Below are positions 27,312-36,734 of a stretch of 41,696 nucleotides of DNA, in pieces. The DNA comes from Mycobacterium sp. GTDB lineage: Bacteria; Actinomycetota; Actinomycetes; Mycobacteriales; Mycobacteriaceae. Made by a program: the position numbers and the translations under genes. How positions within the stretch are numbered: the first letter of the stretch is position 1; the number at the start of each line of letters is the position of its first letter. The notes below the pieces were generated by a model. That model was not told the DNA's origin. It ran no database searches and saw only the letters and a program-made list of their open reading frames with translations. The stretch covers positions 1 through 41,696 of the forward strand of contig JAOPVX010000033.1 of NCBI GenBank assembly GCA_025965975.1, read 5' to 3'.

Positions 27312-29255
27312 GTGGTCTCCAAAGCATCCACATTCAAGACTCCGGACACCGAGCCGACCGTGCGACTCACCGTCGCCCAGGCCACAATTCGGTTCCTCGC
27401 CAACCAATACGTCGAGCGCGACGGCGAACGCGCCAAATACTTCGCGGGCTGCTTCGGCATCTTCGGTCACGGGAACGTCGCCGGCATCGGCCAGGCGCTG
27501 CTGCAGGCCGAAGTCGAGGCCGCGCAGACCGGTACCGAACCCGCGCTGCGATATGTGTTAGGCCGCAACGAGCAAGCCATGGTGCACAGCGCTGCGGCCT
27601 ACGCGCGCCAGAAGGACCGGCTGCAGGCGTGGGCGGTGACGGCCAGTATCGGCCCGGGATCGACCAACATGCTCACCGGCGCGGCGCTGGCCACCATCAA
27701 CCGGCTGCCCGTGCTGCTGCTGCCGTCGGACACCTTCGCCACCAGAGTGAGCGCGCCTGTCCTGCAGCAGCTCGAGGCACCCAACGACGGTGAGCTGACC
27801 GTCAACGACGCGTTCAAGCCGCTGTCACGGTTCTTCGACCGGGTGTGGCGCCCGGAGCAGTTGTCGTCCGCGCTGCTGGGTGCGATGCGCGTACTGACCG
27901 ACCCGGTCGAGACCGGCGCGGCCACGATCGCGATGCCCCAGGACGTGCAGGCCGAGGCGTACGACTGGCCGGAATCACTATTCGCCGAACGGACTTGGCA
28001 CATCGCCCGTCCGGTGCCTGAGCGCTCGGTGATCGCCAGGGCCGCCGAGGTAATCCGGTTAGCGCAGCGCCCGTTGATCGTGGCCGGCGGCGGCGTGATC
28101 TACTCCGGCGCCAACGACGTATTGGCGGCCTTCGCCGAGAAGACCGGCATCCCGGTGTCCGAGACGCAGGCCGGCAAGGGGTCGCTGCGCTACGACCATC
28201 CGCAGGCCGTCGGGGCGATCGGTTCGACCGGGACAACCGCAGCCAACGCGCTGGCCGCCGAGGCCGACGTGGTGATCGGAATCGGCACTCGTTACAGCGA
28301 TTTCACCACCGCTTCCCGCACCGCGTTCAACGATCCCGGCGTGCGGTTCGTGAACATCAACGTCGCGTCTTTCGACGCGGTGAAGCAGGGCGGGCTCTCC
28401 GTCGTCGCCGACGCCCGCGAAGCGATCGAAGCTCTGTCGAGTGCGCTGGCAGATCACTCGGTGAGCGACGAATACCGCACGCACACAGCCGAACTCGCGC
28501 GGGACTGGGGTGATATCGTCTCGGCGGCCTACAGGGTGGAGAACGACGGCAGCGCGCTGAACCAGAGCCAGGTGATCGGGCTGGCCAACACGCTGTCCGA
28601 TCCGCGCGACGTGGTGGTGTGCGCCGCGGGCTCGATGCCCGGCGATCTGCACAAGCTGTGGCGAACCCGCGACCGCAAGGGCTATCACGTCGAATACGGC
28701 TACTCCTGCATGGGATACGAAGTGGCAGGCGGCATCGGCATCAAAATGGCCAGTCCCGACCGCGACGTGTTCGTCATGGTCGGCGACGGCTCGTATTTGA
28801 TGATGGCCACCGAACTGGTCACCGCGGTGCAGGAGGGTGTGAAGGTCATCGTCGTGCTGGTGCAGAACCACGGGTTCGCCTCGATCGGCTCACTCTCGGA
28901 GTCGTTGGGCTCGCAGCGTTTCGGCACCGCATACCGCTATCGCGGCGCCGACGGGAGGCTTGACGGCGCGCAGCTGCCGGTCGACTTGGCGGCCAACGCC
29001 GCCAGCCTGGGTGCCGAGGTGATCCGCGTGGCGACGGCAGCCGAGTTCGCCGATGCGGTCAAGGTGGCCAAGGCCAACGAACACACCACCGTGATCCACG
29101 TCGAGACCGACCCTCTTGTTTTCGCGCCGGACAGCGAGTCCTGGTGGGACGTTCCGGTCAGCCAGGTGTCGACGTTGGACTCGACGCGGGCGGCGTATGA
29201 GGAGTACGCCGAGTGGAAGAGGGTTCAGCGCCGGTTCGTCAGGCCTGCGGAATGA
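27312..29255 (+). CDS. iolD: 3D-(3,5/4)-trihydroxycyclohexane-1,2-dione hydrolase IolD
   Basis: ThDP-dependent enzyme that opens the cyclitol ring to 5-deoxy-glucuronate. The GTG at 27312 follows GAGGAG and gives 647 residues, the usual length. The Pyr-domain glutamate block is VLGRNEQAMVHSAAAYAR and ASIGPGSTNMLTGAA follows. The central domain has LIVAGGGVIYSGAND and IGIGTRYSDF. The C-terminal ThDP motif runs from MVGDGSYLMMATELV to VLVQNHGFASIGSL. It overlaps iolE by 4 bp. Confidence 0.96.
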   Translation: MVSKASTFKTPDTEPTVRLTVAQATIRFLANQYVERDGERAKYFAGCFGIFGHGNVAGIGQALLQAEVEAAQTGTEPALRYVLGRNEQAMVHSAAAYARQKDRLQAWAVTASIGPGSTNMLTGAALATINRLPVLLLPSDTFATRVSAPVLQQLEAPNDGELTVNDAFKPLSRFFDRVWRPEQLSSALLGAMRVLTDPVETGAATIAMPQDVQAEAYDWPESLFAERTWHIARPVPERSVIARAAEVIRLAQRPLIVAGGGVIYSGANDVLAAFAEKTGIPVSETQAGKGSLRYDHPQAVGAIGSTGTTAANALAAEADVVIGIGTRYSDFTTASRTAFNDPGVRFVNINVASFDAVKQGGLSVVADAREAIEALSSALADHSVSDEYRTHTAELARDWGDIVSAAYRVENDGSALNQSQVIGLANTLSDPRDVVVCAAGSMPGDLHKLWRTRDRKGYHVEYGYSCMGYEVAGGIGIKMASPDRDVFVMVGDGSYLMMATELVTAVQEGVKVIVVLVQNHGFASIGSLSESLGSQRFGTAYRYRGADGRLDGAQLPVDLAANAASLGAEVIRVATAAEFADAVKVAKANEHTTVIHVETDPLVFAPDSESWWDVPVSQVSTLDSTRAAYEEYAEWKRVQRRFVRPAE

Positions 29256-30154
29256 GCACCATCCTGGTGGGTTCAGCGCCGGATTCGTGGGGCGTCTGGT
29301 TTCCGGACGACCCGCAGCAGACGCCGTACACCCGCTTCCTCGACGAGGTGGCCGACTCCGGCTATCGGTGGATCGAGCTGGGGCCGTACGGCTATCTGCC
29401 CACCGACCCGCAGAAGCTGTCCGACGAACTCGCATCCCGTGGCCTGAAGCTCTCGGCCGGGACGGTGTTCGAGCACTTGCACCATGACAATTCGTGGGAC
29501 GCGGTGTGGAAGCAGATCGAGGACGTGGCGAAGTTGACTGCAGCCGTCGGCGGCAAGCACGTCGTGGTCATTCCTGAGATGTGGCGTGACCCGGCCACCG
29601 GCGAGGCGCTCGAGGACCGCAACCTCACGGCCGAGCAGTGGAAGAGGAAGACCCTCGGCATGAACGATCTCGGCAAGGCGATGTTTGAAAACTACGGCGT
29701 ACGAGCCCAATACCACCCGCACGCCGACAGCCATGTCGACACCGAAGAGAACGTCTACCGCTTCCTTGACGGCACCGATGCCCAGTTCGTCAACCTGTGC
29801 CTGGATACCGGCCACATCAGTTACTGCGGCGGCGACAACCTCGCGATCATCAACCGTGCCCCCGACCGCATCGGATACTTACACCTCAAGCAGGTCGATC
29901 CCGAGGTGCGCGCCAAAGTCGAGGCCGAGGACCTTCCGTTCGGCGAGGCGGTCAAGTTGGGCGCGATGATCGAACCGCCGCGGGGTATTCCCGAGATGCC
30001 TCCCCTGCTATCGGCCATAGAGAAGCTCGGGATCGACGTGTTCGCGATCGTCGAACAGGACATGTACCCGTGCGAACCTGACCAACCGCTGCCCATCGCT
30101 TCGCGCACGCGGCGGTATCTCGGTTCGTGTGGCGTTCCGTCGGTCAACTTCTAG
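29252..30154 (+). CDS. iolE: Myo-inosose-2 dehydratase IolE
   Basis: Removes water from 2-keto-myo-inositol, the second step of inositol breakdown. The ATG at 29252 overlaps the iolD stop (ATGA). The 300-residue TIM barrel begins STILVGSAPDSWGVWFPDD and shows IELGPYGYLPTDPQKL, HHDNSWDAVWKQIEDV, VVVIPEMWRD, QYHPHADSHVDTEENVYRFL, LCLDTGHISYCGGDN, YLHLKQVDPEVRAK and FAIVEQDMYP, the metal-binding strands of IolE. It is a paralogue of the protein at 8488. Confidence 0.94.
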   Translation: MSTILVGSAPDSWGVWFPDDPQQTPYTRFLDEVADSGYRWIELGPYGYLPTDPQKLSDELASRGLKLSAGTVFEHLHHDNSWDAVWKQIEDVAKLTAAVGGKHVVVIPEMWRDPATGEALEDRNLTAEQWKRKTLGMNDLGKAMFENYGVRAQYHPHADSHVDTEENVYRFLDGTDAQFVNLCLDTGHISYCGGDNLAIINRAPDRIGYLHLKQVDPEVRAKVEAEDLPFGEAVKLGAMIEPPRGIPEMPPLLSAIEKLGIDVFAIVEQDMYPCEPDQPLPIASRTRRYLGSCGVPSVNF

Positions 30155-30168
30155 GAGCCGCAAACCTC

Positions 30169-31140
30169 ATGTCAGAACTGCGAATTGCCGTACTCGGTGT
30201 CGGCGTGATGGGCGCCGACCACGTCGCCCGCATCACCAGCCGGATCAGCGGCGCCCACGTGGCGGTGGTCAACGACTATCTCACCGAGAAGGCGGAACAG
30301 ATCGCCGCCTCGGTGCCCGGTGCCCGGGTGGCGGGCGACCCACTGGATGCCATCGCCGCCGAGGACGTCGACGCGGTGCTGTTGGCCACGCCGGGCCCGA
30401 CGCATGAGAAGCAACTGCTCGCGTGCCTGGAACACCGCAAACCGGTGCTGTGCGAGAAGCCCTTGACCAGCGACGTCGAAACGTCGCTGGAGGTGGTGCG
30501 CCGCGAGGCCGAACTCGGTACCCCGTTGATCCAGGTCGGTTTCATGCGCCGCTTCGACCCGGAGTACGAGCAATTGAAGGCGTCGATCGACGGCGGCGAG
30601 CTGGGTCAACCGCTTGTGATGCACTGCGTGCACCGCAATCCCGCCGTGCCACCGAGCTTTGACTCCGCCATGGTGGTCAAGGATTCGCTGGTGCACGAGG
30701 TCGACGTGACACGGTTTCTGTTCGGCGAGGAGATCGAGTCGGTGCAGATCATCAGGCCGACACCCAATCCCGGTGCACCCGAAGGACTTCAGGATCCGCA
30801 GATCGCGATCTTCCGAACGCTGAGCGGTCGCCACGTCGATGTCGAGGTGTTCGTCACCACCGGTGTTGCCTACGAGGTCCGCGCCGAAGTCGTCGGTGAA
30901 CACGGAAGCGCAACAATCGGTTTGGGCCAGGTCACCCCGGGATTCCGCGAACGCTTCGGGTTGGCCTACGACATCGAGCTGCAGCGATGGGTCGACGCCG
31001 TCCGGTCCGAGACGAACGTTGACGGCCCCACGGCGTGGGACGGGTATGCCGCCGCGGCGGTCTGCGCCGCCGGCGTGCAGTCACTGCAGACCGGTGAACG
31101 GGTCGCGGTCGAGCTCGCAGAACACGTCGGTGCCGGATGA
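30169..31140 (+). CDS. iolG: Myo-inositol 2-dehydrogenase IolG
   Basis: NAD-dependent oxidation of myo-inositol to 2-keto-myo-inositol, the first catabolic step. ATG 30169 is preceded by TAGGAG; the product is 323 residues. Rossmann motif VLGVGVMGADH at 8-18. The EKP motif gives Lys97, and KDSLVHEVD gives Asp172 and His176, the same positions as the catalytic Lys97/Asp172/His176 of Bacillus inositol dehydrogenase. That makes this, rather than the enzymes at 7484 or 9381, the main inositol dehydrogenase. It overlaps the next gene by 4 bp. Confidence 0.93.
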   Translation: MSELRIAVLGVGVMGADHVARITSRISGAHVAVVNDYLTEKAEQIAASVPGARVAGDPLDAIAAEDVDAVLLATPGPTHEKQLLACLEHRKPVLCEKPLTSDVETSLEVVRREAELGTPLIQVGFMRRFDPEYEQLKASIDGGELGQPLVMHCVHRNPAVPPSFDSAMVVKDSLVHEVDVTRFLFGEEIESVQIIRPTPNPGAPEGLQDPQIAIFRTLSGRHVDVEVFVTTGVAYEVRAEVVGEHGSATIGLGQVTPGFRERFGLAYDIELQRWVDAVRSETNVDGPTAWDGYAAAAVCAAGVQSLQTGERVAVELAEHVGAG

Positions 31141-32012
31141 AGATCGCACTCGATCCGACGCCGTTTCACCACGACTACGACCTGCTCCAGTTTCCGCGTC
31201 TGGTCGCGGATTTGGGCTATGAGTTTCTGCAACTGACGCCGCATCGGGATTTCATTCCGTTCTTCAACCATCCGCGCGCCGACGACGACCTGGTGGCCGG
31301 GTTCCGCAACGCGTGCGCCGACGCCGGGGTTGGCATCGCGTCGGTGCTGCCGGTGCTGCGCTGGTCGGATCCTGCGGAGGAAGCCCGCGAGGCGGCGGTG
31401 CGCAACTGGAAACGCGTCATCCAGATCACGGTCGACCTTGGCGTGAACGTGATCAACACCGAGTTCTCCGGCCGCCCCGAGCGCGCCGAAGAATCCGAAC
31501 GAGCGTTCTTCCGCTCGATGGAGGAGCTGCTGCCGATCTTCGAGCGCGAAGGCATCGACGTCCGAATCGACCCGCATCCCGACGATTTCGTCGAAGACGG
31601 GCTGGAGGCGCTGCGGATCATCCGCGGCGTCAACTCCCCCAACATCGGGATGGTCTACGTCGCCTGCCACACCTATCACATGGGTGGCAACATGACCGAG
31701 ATCATGCGTGCCGCAGGCGAGCGGCTACGGCTTGTCCATGTCGCCGACACGATGGATCACCGTCGTAGCCACGGGCTGCGCTACATCACGAACCCGCCTG
31801 GCAATCCGGCACGGGTGCATCAGCACCTCAAGATCGGCGACGGTGACATCAATTGGGACGAGTTCTTCGGCGGGCTCGCCGACATCGGGTTCTACCACCG
31901 CCCAGACACCGTAATGGTGTCGTCCGTGTTCGCCGAGGACGAAAACGCGCACGAGGTGTCACGCCACCAACTCAAAACCATGACCGACTTCGTCAACAAG
32001 TACACGAATTGA
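31137..32012 (+). CDS. Sugar isomerase/epimerase, IolH-like TIM barrel
   Basis: A 291-residue xylose-isomerase-like protein. The ATG overlaps the iolG stop. Blocks: MKIALDPTPFHHDYDLLQFP, YEFLQLTPHRDFIPFFNHPR, NVINTEFSGRPERAEESE, VRIDPHPDDFVEDGLEAL, MVYVACHTYHMGGNM, LVHVADTMDHRRSHG and QHLKIGDGDINWDEFFG. It resembles IolH of Corynebacterium/Bacillus iol operons. IolH has no firmly fixed reaction; isomerisation of an inosose is the usual proposal. The gene ends 18 bp before iolA. Confidence 0.85.
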   Translation: MKIALDPTPFHHDYDLLQFPRLVADLGYEFLQLTPHRDFIPFFNHPRADDDLVAGFRNACADAGVGIASVLPVLRWSDPAEEAREAAVRNWKRVIQITVDLGVNVINTEFSGRPERAEESERAFFRSMEELLPIFEREGIDVRIDPHPDDFVEDGLEALRIIRGVNSPNIGMVYVACHTYHMGGNMTEIMRAAGERLRLVHVADTMDHRRSHGLRYITNPPGNPARVHQHLKIGDGDINWDEFFGGLADIGFYHRPDTVMVSSVFAEDENAHEVSRHQLKTMTDFVNKYTN

Positions 32013-32030
32013 GAAAGACAACAACAACCT

Positions 32031-33494
32031 ATGGCTCCCAACACCATCACCCACTGGATCAACAACAAGACCTTCTCCGGCACGAGCGGCAATACGGCAC
32101 CGGTGACGAACCCGGCGACCGGTGAGGTCACCGGCGAGGTCGCACTCGCCAGTGTGGAGGATGCCCGCGCGGTGATCGACGCGGCGGCCGCGGCCTTCCC
32201 GGCGTGGCGGGACACGTCGCTGGCCAAGCGCACCCAAATCCTGTTCGCGTTTCGTGAGCTGCTCAACGCCCGCAAGCACGAGCTCGCCGAGATCATCACC
32301 AGCGAGCACGGCAAGGTGGTCTCCGACGCGCTCGGTGAAGTCAGCCGCGGCCAAGAGGTCGTCGAATTCGCCTGCGGCATCCCCCATCTACTGAAGGGCG
32401 GGTTCACCGAGAACGCCTCGACCAAGGTGGACGTCTACTCCATCCGCCAGCCGCTGGGCCCGGTCGGCATCATCTCGCCGTTCAACTTCCCGGCGATGGT
32501 GCCGATGTGGTTCTTCCCGATCGCCATCGCCGCGGGCAACACCGTCGTGCTCAAACCCTCGGAGAAGGACCCGTCGGCGGCGCTGTGGCTGGCCGACCTG
32601 TGGGCCGAAGCCGGCCTGCCGCCAGGGGTGTTCAACGTGCTGCAAGGCGACAAGACCGCCGTCGACGAGCTGCTGGCCAACAAGGCGATCAAGTCGGTGT
32701 CCTTCGTCGGCTCCACCCCGATCGCCTCCTACGTCTATCAAACCGGCACCGCGGCGGGGAAGCGGGTGCAGGCGTTGGGCGGGGCGAAGAACCACGCGGT
32801 GATCCTGCCCGACGCCGACCTCGATCTGGCCGCCGACGCGATGGTCAACGCAGGCTTCGGCTCGGCAGGCGAACGGTGCATGGCCATCTCCGCCTGTGTC
32901 GCGGTCGGCCCGATCGCCGACGACCTGGTCGCCAAGATCGCCGAACGCGCCATGACCATCAAGACCGGGGACGGCACCCGCGACGCCGACATGGGTCCGC
33001 TGGTCACCAAGGCGCACCGCGACAAGGTCGCCTCCTACATCGATGCCGGCGAGGCCGACGGCGCCAAGATCGTCGTCGACGGCCGCACCGTGGCCGTGGA
33101 TGGCGGGCAGGACGGATTCTGGCTCGGCCCGACGCTGATCGATCATGTGAAGCCCGAGATGACCGTCTACACCGACGAGATCTTCGGCCCGGTGCTTTCG
33201 GTGGTGCGCGTCGAGTCCTACGACGAAGCACTGCAACTTATCAACGCCAACCCGTATGGCAATGGCACCGCGATCTTCACCAATGACGGCGGCGCCGCAC
33301 GGCGGTTCCAGAACGAGGTGGAGGTGGGCATGATCGGCATCAACGTGCCGATCCCCGTACCGATGGCCTACTACTCCTTTGGAGGTTGGAAGAACTCGCT
33401 GATATTCGAGCGGTACAGGGTCTGGAGCAGGCCTGGGCCGGGCCTGTCGAGACCGCAGGGCAGCATCGCTTGGATGGCTGGCAGGACTGCATGA
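32031..33494 (+). pseudogene. iolA: Methylmalonate-semialdehyde dehydrogenase (CoA-acylating) iolA/mmsA, 3' end replaced
   Basis: The last inositol enzyme turns malonic semialdehyde into acetyl-CoA (or methylmalonic semialdehyde into propionyl-CoA). Residues 1-457 are normal: VGIISPFNFPAMVPMWFFP (Asn152), VLKPSEKDPS, FVGSTPIASYVYQ, GFGSAGERCMAISACVAVG (catalytic Cys283), EIFGPVLSVVRV. After MAYYSFGGWKNSL (base 33401) the expected FGD-HAHG-HFFTRGK ending, about 40 residues, is absent. A foreign tail of 30 residues (IFERYRVWSRPGPG onwards) runs to a stop at 33492-33494. The lost part forms the oligomerisation strand, so the protein is probably inactive or unstable. The break marks the edge of a deletion, insertion or assembly join. 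Confidence 0.85.
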
Positions 33495-33697
33495 CTTGTT
33501 TCGATGGCCTGGAATGGGATTGCTTCACAGGCGAGTACGGCAGTCCTCCAGTCGGGGCAGAGGGCGGCACGGCGCGGTACCTCCCGGTTACGGCGCTCAA
33601 GTATGGCGCCGCGAGCGCGCTGCAACCACGCATGCGCGAAGACAATCAACTTCGGCTGGAAGTTGAACGCATTTCTGCGGAGATCACCGGTAGCTGA
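33402..33697 (+). pseudogene. Unassigned 3' gene fragment after the iolA break
   Basis: In the frame one base off iolA, the sequence after the break reads LADIRAVQGLEQAWAGPVE, then HRLDGWQDCMTCFDGLEW, GTARYLPVTALKYGAA and ends RLEVERISAEITGS. Balanced composition and moderate third-position GC suggest the tail of a real gene whose 5' part was lost at the junction. The family was not recognised. The opposite strand is also open here and contains GPGLLQTLYRSNI, so the strand call is uncertain. Confidence 0.3.
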
Positions 33698-33805
33698 TCT
33701 GTCGAGGACCGTCCATGCCGGGTCATCCAGGAGCGCGGCGATCAGCAGTGGTCGTGGGACCCTTCAGGTCCGGAACGGCTGCGTCGTGATCGGCCCAGAA
33801 TCCGT

Positions 33806-35149
33806 TCAGAGGGTGCGGCTGGTCCTGGACTGGTACGGGCCCTGCGCGGGGAGGACAACCTTGAAGTGGTAGCCGTAGCTTTTGGCGACGCCGAACCGGA
33901 AGAAGCCGTCGCGGCCGCTGGTGACGGTCACGTAGTAGTGCCAGGTCTTCGAGCCCTGTCGCTGGTAGTAGAGCCTGAGTTTGAGGCCGCGTAGCGTCGA
34001 GAAGCTGACCTGTCCGTTGTACCAGTCGGTGACCTGGCCGTAGATCGCGCTACCGGACGACCTGCGGGAGATGTCGGCAGCCGAGAAGTGGGTTTGGTCG
34101 GTGACCGTGCTGGTGACGGTGTGAATGCCGGTACTCGACAGGGTGTCCGCCGTCGGCTGGACCCGTACCTGCCAGTCGGCGGTGCCCAGGTGGACGCCGA
34201 CGATGTTACGGAAGTTGCCGTACTGGTCGATCGGCGCACCGTAATCCTTGATCCATCTCGTGGCGCCCTTAGGCCGGTAGTAGAAGATGACCCAGCCGCC
34301 GGCCAGGCCGATCCAAGCGTTACCGTTCCAGGCCTGCACGGTGCCGGTGGCGTACAGGCCCTTGTAATAGGCGTGGTGTGCCTCGTCGTGGGACGGCAAG
34401 CTGAAACCGATGACCTGGGTCCGCGACACGCCGTCGATCCACTTGAAGTCTGCGCTTGTGGATCTCGGGAACCACTCCTGCGAGTAGTAGCTGCCGTTCA
34501 GAGCAGTGTCAACGCGCCAGTCGCTGGTCTCTCTCACCGGTTCGGTGAGGCTGAACCGGCCGTCTGCACCACTGGTCGTGGTGTAGGTGACGTTCGACCG
34601 GCTCGAGGTGTACGGCTCCATGGTGAGGGTCAGCGGAATGCCCTGGAACGGCTCCCACGTACCGTTGACCTCCACCTCCATCGTGCCCGAGAACGTCACC
34701 GCAGTCCCGGCCGGCACAGAGGCGGGAACCTTGTCCAGCACCAGCCTGCTCGGCACGTGGGCGACGTCCAGGAACATCCAGTTCGTGCTGTGGCTGGACG
34801 ACAGGTCGGTATCTCCGCCGAACAGCGCCCTGACTTCGCCGCCGGTCGGCAACGGTGTGGTGATCGTGAAGTGTCCGTCGGATCCGGTCATGCCGGAGGC
34901 AACCGGCGCGTAGGCCAACTGCCCGGGTGGCTGCATCTCGATCTGTACCGGCTCATTGGCCACCGGAGTCTTGGTGGCGCCCTCGACGAGGTCACCGTTG
35001 AAGGTCACCGGCTGCTGGTAAGCGACCGTGCTCACCGAACTCGTGAAGCCGACAATGGAGGTTGGCGGTGGACCGGCGGCACTCACTGGAACGGCAAGCG
35101 CCGCCAACGCCACACCTGAGACGGCGATCGTCGCCAGAATCCGGAACAT
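33806..35149 (-). CDS. Secreted protein with repeated Ig-like/beta-sandwich domains
   Basis: A 447-residue exported protein. It has a clear signal peptide (FRILATIAVSGVALAALAV, cleavage after VSA near residue 24), then two or three carboxypeptidase-regulatory/Ig-like repeats. These share the pattern VTFNGDL...DGHFTITTPLPTGGE, VTFSGTMEV...DGRFSLTEPV and a late TSGRDGFFRFGV. The pattern is common in Streptomyces/Actinomadura exported proteins of unknown role, probably cell-surface or matrix binding. Aromatic-rich stretches (WVIFYYRPKGATRWIKDY) repeat in the second half. No enzyme motif is seen. It sits alone, flanked by damaged genes. Confidence 0.75.
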   Translation of the reverse strand: MFRILATIAVSGVALAALAVPVSAAGPPPTSIVGFTSSVSTVAYQQPVTFNGDLVEGATKTPVANEPVQIEMQPPGQLAYAPVASGMTGSDGHFTITTPLPTGGEVRALFGGDTDLSSSHSTNWMFLDVAHVPSRLVLDKVPASVPAGTAVTFSGTMEVEVNGTWEPFQGIPLTLTMEPYTSSRSNVTYTTTSGADGRFSLTEPVRETSDWRVDTALNGSYYSQEWFPRSTSADFKWIDGVSRTQVIGFSLPSHDEAHHAYYKGLYATGTVQAWNGNAWIGLAGGWVIFYYRPKGATRWIKDYGAPIDQYGNFRNIVGVHLGTADWQVRVQPTADTLSSTGIHTVTSTVTDQTHFSAADISRRSSGSAIYGQVTDWYNGQVSFSTLRGLKLRLYYQRQGSKTWHYYVTVTSGRDGFFRFGVAKSYGYHFKVVLPAQGPYQSRTSRTL

Positions 35150-35332
35150 GTACGACCTTAATTCGGGGGGAAGTCGGGAAGATCATAATCACCTCAACCT
35201 CACGGACCCAGGTCCAGTGCGTAACGATCACGCCACCCCCGGCGCTGAGATCGTCCAGGCTGTTTGGTGGTCAGCCAGCGGGTGCGGGTGACGCTCTGGT
35301 TCCAGACCAGCCGGTGCGTGCCGGCGCCCAGC

Positions 35333-35874
35333 TCACGGGCGACCAGCGAGGTGGGGCAGCGTGTTGCGGTAGCGGCCAGGGGCGGTGCCGTAGTGGCGCT
35401 TGAACGCGGTGGAGAAGGCGTATCCGATGTGTAGCCGACATGTTTGGCGACGGTCGAGAGAGGAAGGTTGGAAGGGCCGAGCAGCCGGGCGGCGAGCGTC
35501 ATGCGATACCAGGTCAGGTAGGCCATCGGCGGTCTGCCGACGGCCGTGGTGAAGCGGCGGGCGGAGGCGGCGCGGGAGAGGTCGACATGGCGGGCGAGGT
35601 CGGCGACGCGCCACGGCTGCCCAGGGTCGTCATGGATGGCCGTCAGCGCGGCCTTCACGGCTGGATCCGGGACCGTCGGTGTCGATTCACCGGCCACCGA
35701 CCCGGCGCGTTCCAGTTCGCAGCGGACCAGGGAGACCAGCAGCGCGTCGATGAGAGCTGCGGTGGTCGCCCGATGTCCGTCGCCGGGATCGATGAACTCG
35801 TCGGCGAGGAGGCCGAGCAAGCCACGCACTCCGCGCAGTCGCCGCTCCGAAGGGCATGTGGGATCACTCGGCAT
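35333..35874 (-). pseudogene. AraC-family regulator, N-truncated and frameshifted
   Basis: From 35874 the frame reads the end of a cupin-type sensor (RGLLGLLADEFIDPGDGH, ALIDALLVSLVRCELE). The AraC HTH follows: PWRVADLARHVDLSRAASAR, PPMAYLTWYRMTLAARLL and LSTVAKHVGYTS. Near 35428 the sequence TCGGATACG lacks one base compared with the expected TCGGAATAC; after it the correct reading YAFSTAFKRHYGTAPGRYRN is in another frame, ending at 35333. Roughly the first 80 residues of the family are also missing. Inactive unless the single-base loss is a sequencing error, and truncated even then. Confidence 0.75.
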
Positions 35875-35981
35875 TCAGCGGCTGACCTAACGCGTGCCGT
35901 TGTGCGTAGTGGTCGCGGCAGCAGGGTGCCCATCCGAGTAATGTGTCGTGACTGTCTGTGATTCCGTCAGGCAAGGGCTGG

Positions 35982-36734
35982 CTATCGCGGCGTTGAAGCC
36001 TCTGCCGGTGGAACCTGTCCGGCGGGATCGACGTTGTCCTGGTCGCCGGGGCCGGGGTGAGCCGGGGCACCAGGAACGGCCCGGACCTTCCCGTTGCGAT
36101 CCTCGATCCGCACCGCCACGCCGGTCATGTCGGCGAGCTTGACCGGACCGATGAAGCGGGAGTCGTTGGCGTAGGCGCGATTGTCGCCGAGGAGGAAAAT
36201 CATGTGATGTGGCACCGTGCTGGTGGGGAACGGGTCGGTGACTGTTGGGCCGAGGTAGGGCTCGGGCACAGGTGTTCCGTTGACCACGACTGCCTCACAT
36301 CGCCCGGTCGGACCGGCAGGGCATCCGATCGTGTCACCGGGGAGGGCGACGACTCGCAGTATGGTGTCGTAGGCGTGACCGTCGCGGGCGAGGTGCACGA
36401 TGACGACGTCCCCGCGGGCGGGTGACAACGTCTTGTTGAATACGACGCGTTCCCCCATGTGCACGGTGGACTCCATGGCGGCGCTCGGTTGGGTGACGGT
36501 GACGTAGTCGCTCTGGCCGAGCAGGTTAGCCGCCGACAGGGTGGTCAGGACCACGAGACCACCGCCGACGCCGGCCGCGGCCTTGCGCAGGCGCTGTGCG
36601 CGCCGCTGGCGGCGGGCGCGGTCGAGGACCACCCGGGCCAGGTCGGGGCGGGCGTGCACCGTCGGCGCGGCAGCCGTCGCGAGCATGCGCAGTTCCTCGG
36701 CCGGTCCGTGCATCAAGGGCAGAATCTCGTTCAT
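35982..36734 (-). CDS. Signal peptidase I-fold (S26) protein lacking Ser and Lys; probable membrane partner of the sigma factor
   Basis: A 250-residue membrane protein: cytoplasmic N-terminus (MNEILPLMHGPAEELRM), one transmembrane helix at about 55-71, then an extracellular S26 domain. The usual nucleophile box PSGSM is PSAAM (Ala86 in place of Ser) and the Lys box (IKRVVGLPGD type) is ILRVVALPGD (Leu126 in place of Lys). Both catalytic residues are absent, while LGDNRAYANDSRFIGPV (183-199) is conserved. A working protease is therefore unlikely. The ATG overlaps the sigma-factor stop (ATGA) after AAGGAGACG. The topology and coupling suggest an anti-sigma or sensor role (inference). Confidence 0.8.
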   Translation of the reverse strand: MNEILPLMHGPAEELRMLATAAAPTVHARPDLARVVLDRARRQRRAQRLRKAAAGVGGGLVVLTTLSAANLLGQSDYVTVTQPSAAMESTVHMGERVVFNKTLSPARGDVVIVHLARDGHAYDTILRVVALPGDTIGCPAGPTGRCEAVVVNGTPVPEPYLGPTVTDPFPTSTVPHHMIFLLGDNRAYANDSRFIGPVKLADMTGVAVRIEDRNGKVRAVPGAPAHPGPGDQDNVDPAGQVPPAEASTPR

